Assembly: GCA_012184525.1 (NCBI GenBank)
Contig: WOFQ01000004.1
Coordinates: forward strand, 868,001 to 932,000
Direction of reading: 5' to 3'
Origin: Xenoacremonium recifei
Taxonomy: Eukaryota > Ascomycota > Sordariomycetes > Hypocreales > Nectriaceae
DNA length: 64,000 nt
The position numbers were made by a program, and so were the translations under genes. Shown in pieces: positions 56,853 through 64,000 of this stretch (its first letter is position 1; each line of letters opens with the position of its first letter). Under the pieces are notes generated by a model that was not told the origin of the DNA, made no database searches, and saw only the letters and a program-made list of their open reading frames with translations.

Positions 56853-57872
56853 TCAATGATGATCCATGAGTCCTACTAATTCCTTCAAAGCCGACATAGG
56901 TTTGCCCTCCTTCTCGCCGTAGGAAATGCAAGCTTGAATATGCTGCTTATCCTGAACACTAACCTTCCTTCCATGGTGAAAACGATTGAACTCCTGCAAG
57001 TCCAGAGGAAGCATTGCACCTTCCCAACCAGCCAAAGCCGTGGCAAGCCCATCTTCAGTTGTGGCATTCGCAGCGGCCTGTCCAACTTCTCCATGGATGC
57101 CAAGTCTCTGGATCTCTTTTACAGCAGCAACTGTAAGACTCCAGAGCTTATCGTTTTTTCTGATGTCCTTGAACTTTGGCCAATCCATCAAATTGCATAG
57201 AATAAAGATGGCGAAGATGGGATTGGTGCTTACAGCCCCTTGAGCTGCGGGCTCAACGGCACTTCTCGAAACTTTGCAAGCGTTGTAGATTTCCGAAAAG
57301 AAATTTGCGACGGCTGGAGAGTCATCGTAAAGCACTAGGCCCTCGCCAAGACAATCTATATAAGCGAGGTCGGCCTGAGCAATTTTCTCTGGGCTCGTTG
57401 GTGGATGCACAGGGAGGGTGACGACCTTTGGCGCGTACGCGTGGATTTTGAGATGGCCGTTGGTAACTTGGTCGCCCGGCAGACCGGAGATTTGCAAGAA
57501 CCAGGTGCGTAGGTCGATTGATACACTGCCAAGAATGACCTTCGTCTCTGTCCCATATGCGACTTCTCCGATTGTTTTCACAAGCGATTGACCGACATCA
57601 TTCTGCAAAGAGGCGGCGTCCAAGGTGACATAGATGAAGTCATAACTCTGGCTGCGCATCTCCTGAGGATCGCTGATGACAGAATAGTCTTTGAACTCCT
57701 TCAGGCTGTCATCGCCGTAGCAGTAAAGAATCTGAGGTCGGCTCAAGGTCTCGATGTGGTGTGGCCGGACAAGAAAGGATACATCCGTCCCCCCAAGACT
57801 TAGATGGTAACCCACAATAAGTCCCATGGAGCCAGCCCCAATGATGAGGACATGAGGATGGTCTTGAGGCAT
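56853..57872 (-). CDS. Ketopantoate reductase-family (ApbA/PanE) oxidoreductase
   Basis: Single exon, 339 aa, ATG at 57872. The NADPH-binding glycine motif is GAGSMG (12-17) after the first beta-strand VLIIGAG; the C-terminal helical domain contains CKVSRSAVEPAAQGAVSTNP and a middle NLMDW helix, as in the 2-dehydropantoate 2-reductase fold. Bacterial PanE reduces ketopantoate to pantoate; the fungal paralogues are diverse and often lie in secondary-metabolite loci, so the real substrate may be another 2-keto compound. It is convergent with the Clr5 gene and on the same strand as the oxygenase gene 480 bp upstream. Confidence 0.88.
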   Translation of the reverse strand: MPQDHPHVLIIGAGSMGLIVGYHLSLGGTDVSFLVRPHHIETLSRPQILYCYGDDSLKEFKDYSVISDPQEMRSQSYDFIYVTLDAASLQNDVGQSLVKTIGEVAYGTETKVILGSVSIDLRTWFLQISGLPGDQVTNGHLKIHAYAPKVVTLPVHPPTSPEKIAQADLAYIDCLGEGLVLYDDSPAVANFFSEIYNACKVSRSAVEPAAQGAVSTNPIFAIFILCNLMDWPKFKDIRKNDKLWSLTVAAVKEIQRLGIHGEVGQAAANATTEDGLATALAGWEGAMLPLDLQEFNRFHHGRKVSVQDKQHIQACISYGEKEGKPMSALKELVGLMDHH

Positions 57873-58352
57873 TCTGAGGTATGAAGCAAGAAATGAAGAA
57901 TTATTTTAGAAAGTCCAATGGCATGGGCTCAGCCAAGGCACTTAAGAGATGCAATGACTTTTTTCAGTGCTTTGGACTTGAAACTCGAGTTTCCCACATG
58001 TTTCTTTAAGTGCCGGCGACATTTGAGTAGTCGGCCTAATATATGCCCCGAATCATGCCAGCCCCAGAAGCCAGTCCCCGTTTCAGAAACTTAAATCACT
58101 ATGCGGAGGAACTCTTCGAAATTCCCGATTTGAAGGAAAAGAGAGACGATGATTTAGGGGATATAGAGTAGGAGAATAATTCATATGGTGAAATTCCGCA
58201 TTAATTCGTCAACAGCACTTGTTTGCATGTGCCATCTCGCAATCGCCGGTGACTGCCTCTCCACACCACAATAACCAAAAGAAGATTTTCAACAATCTTC
58301 TGGTTGAAGGATCAAGGTCTAATGCCTTGCCTTTTCGGCTACAATTTTCTTT
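57873..58352. other. Intergenic region between tandem minus-strand genes
   Basis: 480 bases with the promoter of the reductase gene and the 3' end of the oxygenase gene. No supported small gene or RNA. Confidence 0.6.
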
Positions 58353-59537
58353 TCAGGCCGCCGCCACTGCCTTCTGCTGGCTGAAGTTCCTTGCCACTGA
58401 TTCTGCAAACCATTCACCGACAGTCATCGGAGGACTAGAAAGTTGTCAGTGCTTTCGTCCAAGTTAATTGCAGTGGTTTCACTTACTACTTCTTCTTGGG
58501 GCCCTGGAGAATAAATTCTTTCCTGCCTTGGTTAAAGTAGGCGATAGAATACCTTGAAGGAGATTTGCCAACATCCTTGGCTCGAACCCTGTGAAAGTTG
58601 GATTTCAACCGATCATCGGACCACGCCACTATCAATCGCATGTTAGCCTACTTCGAGATGGGCATCGTGCTCGGCCGAACTTACTCAACATATCGCCAAT
58701 GTTGACGACAATGGGACCGGTCTTAGCCGGTAAGGGTGTAAATGTATCGCCCATGCCAAAGCTAGTGTACGACTCTCGGCCGGGACAAATCTCCAAACCA
58801 TCCTCGCCGTTGCGCTGGAACAGAAGAGTCAAGCATCCAATATCCGTATGGCTACCGGCTCTCCAAGTGCCAGCGGCATTCTCAGCTGCTGGGTAATGTA
58901 TCAGCCTGAGCTGTGTCATGCAATCCTCCTGTGTTGGGTCGTTTGCAGCTACGAAGAAGTCCTCTTCAAATCCCAGCGCCGTAGAGAAGCATGAAACTAA
59001 TAGGACTAAGTCAGCCAAAGCCAGCATCGGCTGTGCATTTCACGCGTTTTCTTACTTACGGACTTGGTTAGATATCAGAGCACACTTTGACATAAAATGT
59101 TTGGTTGTGTCGCGAAAACGCGGGACGTCTTCGTCACTTGGCCACACCGAGTTGTACTTCAACCATAGAGACTCTTTCTGGTCGTAGGTTCCCGTGCTTG
59201 GCCGAAGCTGCGCCTTATACTCCCATCCATCATTGGTAGTTGTGTCATGGGGTGTCTTTGCCTTGATCTCCGAAGGCAGACTGAAAAAGCTCTTAGAGAT
59301 GGCAAATTGTGCCTCGATCTCATCAATGGAGATGCCGTGGTCTACCAGAGTAAAGAAGCCCGCATGCTCAGCTGCATCCATCAGCTGGCGGGTGATCTCC
59401 TCTTTGCGAGAATCGAAGTCTGAGATGTCATGAGTATAGGTGCAAGATCAAAGAGAGCTGAAATAATTCTCTGTCCTCACTCACTCCTAAGAACTCATAC
59501 CTTTGAGAGAAATCACAGGGACAAGTCGTTCAGCCAT
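58353..59537 (-). CDS. 2-Oxoglutarate/Fe(II)-dependent dioxygenase (isopenicillin-N-synthase-like)
   Basis: Five exons on the minus strand: 59537-59501, 59419-59060, 58996-58685, 58628-58487 and 58434-58353, 310 aa. All splice sites fit GT-AG and keep the frame. The N-terminal DIOX_N part reads VPVISLKDFDSRKEEIT and HAGFFTLVDHGI. The iron triad is H182-x-D184 (in GSHTDIGCLTLL) and H249 (SNFHRV); R262-x-S264 (SRYSIAYF) would bind the 2-oxoglutarate carboxylate. Such enzymes hydroxylate, desaturate or close rings. Without exon 5 the protein would end in a stop right at the donor (AAG TAG TAAG). It is divergent from an MFS permease and on the same strand as a reductase, suggesting a shared pathway. 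Confidence 0.92.
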
Positions 59538-59994
59538 GGCGATGATACCCGTCGTAAAAATGTGATCTGTTGATACGCTGTCTGTTGCGGATTAATCTAG
59601 TCTTGATGTAATGCAAGTCTCGTTTTCAGCTATTATGCAGCACCTCATGCTCATGCCCGACAATATCTGGGCTTTTCAATTCGGTAATGCTCTCCATACG
59701 AAGCCATTGGCGATGTTGCGAACGGATCGGATATGTTCCACACTTGCGTCGATCTTCCGTGCTGCCGTATCTCGGAAATGTACCTTTAGCGTTATCAGCG
59801 GCAATGGTCCCTGGTCTTGATACGACTCGACGGAGTGTTCTATAGAGACGCTACAACTTCGCTTAGAGTTGCAGCCAACTGATAAGTTGACATTGATAGG
59901 ATTGACTAATACATGGCTATTCGTTTATAATGGAAACCGTCGGCGGATCTCCAAGAATTACGACGGCAAATCCAAGTTCCCACAATCGTTAACG
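59538..59994. promoter_or_regulatory. Bidirectional promoter region of oxygenase and MFS genes
   Basis: A 457 bp spacer between two divergent starts (59537 minus, 59995 plus), too short for separate long promoters, so the genes are probably co-regulated. The plus frame is open from 59869, so the permease could start earlier, but 59995 gives the usual hydrophilic N-terminus. No obvious TATA box. A palindromic factor site was looked for but not found by eye. Confidence 0.5.
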
Positions 59995-61910
59995 ATGGCT
60001 GGACCCAAGAACCCAAGCGAGCTCGACCGGGGCCACGATCACGGACAGGTGGGTTTCTACGGCATTGCGAGCTTTTATGGCTTTCGCCTGCTAATACAAC
60101 ATACCCAGGGCGAAACGATCGTATTTGATGATGCTGGAAAGGTTGGCGGCTACCAAGACAAAGCTCTCGAGTTACTCGCCAACCACCATGTCGCTTTCGA
60201 TCCCAACTCCGCGGAGGCCAAAAGAGTCTTGAGGAAGATTGACATGCGAATCATGCCTTTAATCTTCACCGTGTACTTGCTGCAACTCATGGTACGGTTC
60301 AGGCTATCCTACGGCATGCGACTATACTAAATAAAATATTCAGGACAAGAACAGTCTTTCGTTCGCTGCTATCATGGGCCTCAAAACCGACACCGGTCTG
60401 AGCGCATCCCAGTATTCCTGGCTTGGCTCCATTGTGTAGTAAGTTGCGGACGTCATCTCAAGCATCACCAAGAACCGCGCTTATAGATCCTAGCTTCGGA
60501 TACCTTGGTGGTGAGGCCCCCGCGACCTACCTGATGCAGCGCGTGCCTCTGGCCAAATATGTCGCCGTGGTATCTATGCTATGGGGTATTGTGGTTGCCA
60601 TGCACGCCGTATGCCACGACTTTGGGGGCCTTGCGACTGTGCGATTCCTGCTCGGTTTCATCGAAGTGTGCGTTGCACCGGCCACGATTTATATCACCGG
60701 ATCTTGGTACACCAAGCAGGAACAGATTACTCGGGTCGGTATCTGGTATACCACCTCCGGCTGGGCAGCTGTATTTGGAGGCTTCTTTGCTTGGTGTCTC
60801 AACCAGGCGCCTTCGTTCAACTGGCGCGGTCTGTTTGTGCTCTATGGAGGACTCACATTCTGTGTCGGTTGCCTTTGTTTCTTTTGGCTTGCTGCGTCCC
60901 CGACAGATGCGACTTGGCTCACGCAAGAGGAGAAAATTATCGCGCTTGAGCGAGTGAGGAACAACAAGACAGGAACTGAGGTGGAGAAGTTCAACACGTC
61001 ACAACTCAAGGAGGCGTTTTCAGACGTTCGATTTTACCTCATTTTTCTCCTTCTAGTCTCGACTGGTCTTCCCAATGGTGGACTTACAGCCTTCGGTAAG
61101 ATTGATTGCACCTAGTTTGATGTGTAAATATGCTTATCCCTGCCACGAATAGGACCGACTATTCTCTCCGGATTCGGTTTCGATACGAACCAATCCACGC
61201 TTCTGAACATGGGCTCCGGAGGCTCTCAAGTCGCTGGAACGTTCCTTGCGCTGTTCATCGCAAAAAAGACCAATCGTACAATTGCTGGGCTGTGGACCTT
61301 GGTCCTTGCCATTATCGGGACGGCGATGATGCTGGCTATACCTGAGGCGCACTACAGAGCTCGTTATGGAGGATATATCTTGGTCTATCAATGTTCGTGG
61401 CGATCGAATCCAACCCAGTTGTTTGTTACTAACTTGCATCAGTCCCCATTTGTGTTCTCACCATCATCACCTACATGACTGCCGGAGTTGGAGGGTCGAC
61501 AAAGAAGTTTGCCTTCGGTGCTGCGTACCAGTTCGGGTATGCTGTGGGCAATATCGTCGGGCCGCAGACCTACCGAGCAAACGATGCTCCAAACTACTAC
61601 GTAGGCGGCCTAATTTAACACGTTTTGTTAAGATTATACTAACGCTATTTTTTAGACGGCCAAATATACCATGCTCGCGTTTCTCGTCCTCACGTTCTTG
61701 TTGTTAGCGTGCATGGGTATAATTCACAAGGTCTGGAACAAGAGAAAGGAAAGAGAAGAGGAAACAGCCGGCACTGGTGAGTTTTCTTTCCTAAATTACA
61801 TAAGCCATCGGGTTAACAATACTTCTTTAGATGCACAAGACATGATGGAGAATGTTGAATTCCTTGATCTCACAGACTTTCAACTCAAGTCGTTTAGATA
61901 TCCCATCTAA
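59995..61910 (+). CDS. MFS permease of the allantoate/Dal5-like (ACS) family
   Basis: Eight exons: 59995-60048, 60109-60291, 60344-60438, 60494-61095, 61153-61392, 61443-61600, 61656-61776 and 61831-61910; 510 aa. About twelve helices; the first starts IDMRIMPLIFTVYLLQLMDK, and FGYLGGEAPATYLMQRVP lies in helix 2, as in Dal5-type anion:cation symporters that import carboxylates such as allantoate, nicotinate or pantothenate. The C-terminus DLTDFQLKSFRYPI is the family's typical end. Two introns (60049-60108, 60 nt; 61777-61830, 54 nt) are multiples of three without stops, so retention would not break the frame. The acceptor before exon 4 is read as ATCCTAG, as the earlier TATAG would create a stop. 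Substrate unknown. Confidence 0.9.
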
Positions 61911-62348
61911 TTCCTCGTGGCGAAAGTGGAACAAATTATCTTGGCTGGAGGGTGGCAAATGGGACAAACTTCATATAGCTTGCTGGTTGAATTGCTTGGC
62001 ACGGATGCTTGAGTCGTGTTGGACCGTGATCTGCTTAAACATCCGATCTGACGCGAATTGTTCCTTTCTAGGCTCTTGGTGAGATGATAGCTTACTAGGG
62101 TTGCTCGTAGATGAAAGCTTATACGCGTTGCTATTTGTTTGGTGCTACACGGATCAGAATAGTGAGAATATAAATCTGATCACTTTCAGATAAGTAAGTC
62201 CTCATGTCAGGCCCGGTTGCTTGTATAATTCTTTTCTTTTCATGAAATGAGACTGTAGACCTACCCCCTTAGGCTCCAGTCAACGTGTTGATATCTACAC
62301 CAATGTCCTCGGATAAGCCATATTCTATCAATGTCTTTATAGGAAAAA
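61911..62348. other. Intergenic region between convergent genes
   Basis: 438 bases holding the 3' ends of the MFS gene and of the hydrolase gene. AT-rich, no supported feature. Confidence 0.6.
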
Positions 62349-63696
62349 CTATAGTTTTGTAATAGGTCCTGTCTGTACACAAAGTTGAATAAACTCTAAT
62401 ATTTTCATGGCCTGAGCAGTGTCTTCGGTTCCAATGGATAGTATATTACTGGGACTGTCAGCATTTCCCTTAAATTCTTTCCTCCTTGTATAATCTCTGA
62501 CTTACCTAAGGTGGTTGTGTTTCTTGAGGATATGAAATGTCGGCAAAGTCGCAAATGGCTTACTCCGAGCTCTGTATGCATCAAGAAACTTCAATATTCC
62601 GTCTGTTGTCTCTGGTCTGGCCCCGGGAGTTAGTTCTATACGAGCTAGTAATTTCGGGCACCTGTAGATCCTACATTTCATACTCGACTGAGCCGAGGAA
62701 GATGGGAAGCTTCTTAGTGTCACTTCATAACCACATTATTAAAAGACGAAGATCAACCGTTTCGCAGGGCCGGAACTTACAACACTGGGGAATCGTCAGG
62801 CAATCGTTGGAAGAGTCCCAGAGCTGATTTAGGCTACAGTGGCGTCAGTATAAACACGGTAGTGAGGATACTTTAACATACACCCCAAACCTCCTCTTTG
62901 TCTGAGCCAAAATAGCTTCCAAGGACTTTCTTTCGCATGGGCTTTCTAGCATCAAACCAAAAGGGCACATCCCATAGAATGGCGCCTGCAACCGGCGGCC
63001 AGAGAGGATCAACACGGGGACGGCCCGGATCCCCTACGTGATTATAATCAGTACGGCGGCTTCGCTCATACAAACCGTGACTTCCTACCTGCGGCAAAGA
63101 GATTCATGCATATGTGAGCACCTCCTGAAGAGTGGCCAAACAAAAAGACTTTTTGAGCAGATCCTCGTCCGTAATGTTCCTGAGAGATGTTCTGGAATAT
63201 CCACTCGCGTATTCGCTGCATATCATCTGCACCACCGGGATATTTTACATCTGGCACCAATTGGTGGTTCGCGACCACCGTGACAATGTTTTGCTGCGCA
63301 AAATAGTAGCCTATATTTGCATAACACTACATTTCTCGTTAGCTCACACAGTAAAATGCACATTTTGTCGGCAGACTTACCTTCTCGCTCCAGGCTTTGT
63401 CACCAGAGTAGAATCCACCTCCATGCACAAAAAGCAACACTGGCTTGTGAGCATCTTTACCACTGGGAACGTAGACATCCAGAAGATTCCTTTCCTCTGG
63501 GCCGTATCTTTCGTCTCGGGCTACACGAATGTTCTTTGGGGGATCAGGATAAAACGGCTCGTATCTCTCCCGCCATTTCTGGACATCTTCAGGTCAAATT
63601 GGCTCCATAGTGAGGTAGAGAGGGTGAATTTACCACATCATCGCCTACATCAAATTTGATGTTCTCAGCGTAGATCTGCTCAAATATGGCGTCCAT
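62349..63696 (-). CDS. HSL-like alpha/beta hydrolase (esterase/lipase)
   Basis: Seven exons on the minus strand: 63696-63634, 63578-63381, 63326-63089, 63033-62884, 62823-62781, 62661-62506 and 62454-62349; 317 aa. The oxyanion-hole motif is H73-G-G-G and the nucleophile S153 in FGHSSGGAHI; the C-terminal histidine is probably in KKHNHLS. The acidic residue is less clear, because the region before LKFLDAYRARSK is atypical. Exons 5 and 6 rest on frame and weak homology; an ORF-like LPIFLGSVEYE inside the sixth intron is an alternative. Such enzymes hydrolyse small esters or lactones. It stands convergent to the MFS gene and completes a four-gene group with the oxygenase and the reductase. Confidence 0.78.
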
Positions 63697-64000
63697 GGCG
63701 ATTCACTATGACGAAGTGATGTGTTTCTTTCTTCTCTCTTTCCGTTACTTCTTCGTAACTCTCCAACAGAAAGGAAAACTATCTCCGCCGGCTTACCCCG
63801 CGATCCAAGTTCAGCAAGATCGTGTTCTTCACTTAACCGCTTTGTCCTTGTCCAGGATATCGGATATGTGACTTGGTAGGGGAACATGTCGATCTACCCC
63901 ACAAGGTAGTCTGGGTACATAGCCGAGACAACACCCACACCTCGATTCCTGGAGATAACAGGTGGTTCGGAAATGGGGACTAACTACCAAAGGGAACATT
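63697..64000. other. Right-edge region, possible 3' end of another minus-strand gene
   Basis: Promoter side of the hydrolase gene. On the minus strand, sequence ending at a TAG at 63894-63896 translates NRGVGVVSAMYPDYLVG, which looks like a protein C-terminus, and a CTCCAG acceptor lies just before it. Too little is inside the window to decide. Confidence 0.3.

Noticed and set aside
62670..62720. LPIFLGSVEYE stretch as an extra hydrolase exon
   Set aside because: A stop follows two codons later, and including it breaks the frame into the well-supported LKFLDAYRARSK exon; treated as intron.
1..64000. CRISPR array, rRNA or intact transposon
   Set aside because: No regular spacer-repeat array, rRNA-like sequence, reverse transcriptase or transposase motif was seen.

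Overview
This window is a 64 kb piece of a filamentous ascomycete (Pezizomycotina) nuclear genome. The evidence is short 50-60 nt introns with GTAAGT-like donors and CTAAC-like branch sites, fungal-specific families (HET, Clr5, Zn2Cys6, fungal STAND/TPR, CVNH, N. crassa-type copper metallothionein), and GC-rich coding DNA separated by AT-richer spacers. No rRNA, tRNA, CRISPR or intact transposon was recognised. Exon boundaries were worked out by hand from splice signals, reading frame and family expectation.

Left part (1-15 kb): the 3' end of a tyrosinase gene cut by the window edge, a secreted/membrane-anchored arylsulfotransferase-family protein, a small single-pass membrane protein, a fungal aminoglycoside-phosphotransferase-like gene that carries two disabling lesions, and an APC-family amino acid/choline-type permease.

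Glycine region (15-26 kb): glycine decarboxylase P-protein, H-protein and mitochondrial serine hydroxymethyltransferase lie within about 10.4 kb, interrupted by a tiny Kish/TMEM167 secretory gene and a HET-domain gene. P, H and SHMT act together in mitochondria to interconvert glycine, serine and one-carbon units, so this looks like a partial metabolic cluster. A Zn2Cys6 regulator is divergent from the SHMT gene.

Middle (27-36.3 kb): the Zn2Cys6 factor, an aldehyde dehydrogenase, a class I glutamine-amidotransferase-like protein, two unrecognised genes, and a 26-residue copper metallothionein split by an intron with an uncommon GTTCGT donor.

Recognition/immunity-like island (37-57 kb): a HET-domain protein with an acidic/poly-Ser leader, a decayed CVNH lectin gene, a large multi-pass membrane protein, a giant (about 2,131 aa) STAND P-loop NTPase with a long TPR-like region containing poly-threonine and histidine-rich inserts, and a Clr5-domain protein with a probable GC-AG intron. 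Short inverted ACAAAAGTGTAAG motifs crowd the region just upstream of the Clr5 gene.

Right end (56.8-63.7 kb): a compact four-gene set: ketopantoate-reductase-like enzyme, 2-oxoglutarate/Fe(II) oxygenase, Dal5-type MFS permease and HSL-like alpha/beta hydrolase. The oxygenase and permease are divergent from a 457 bp shared promoter region. The set resembles a small catabolic or secondary-metabolite cluster, with substrate unknown.
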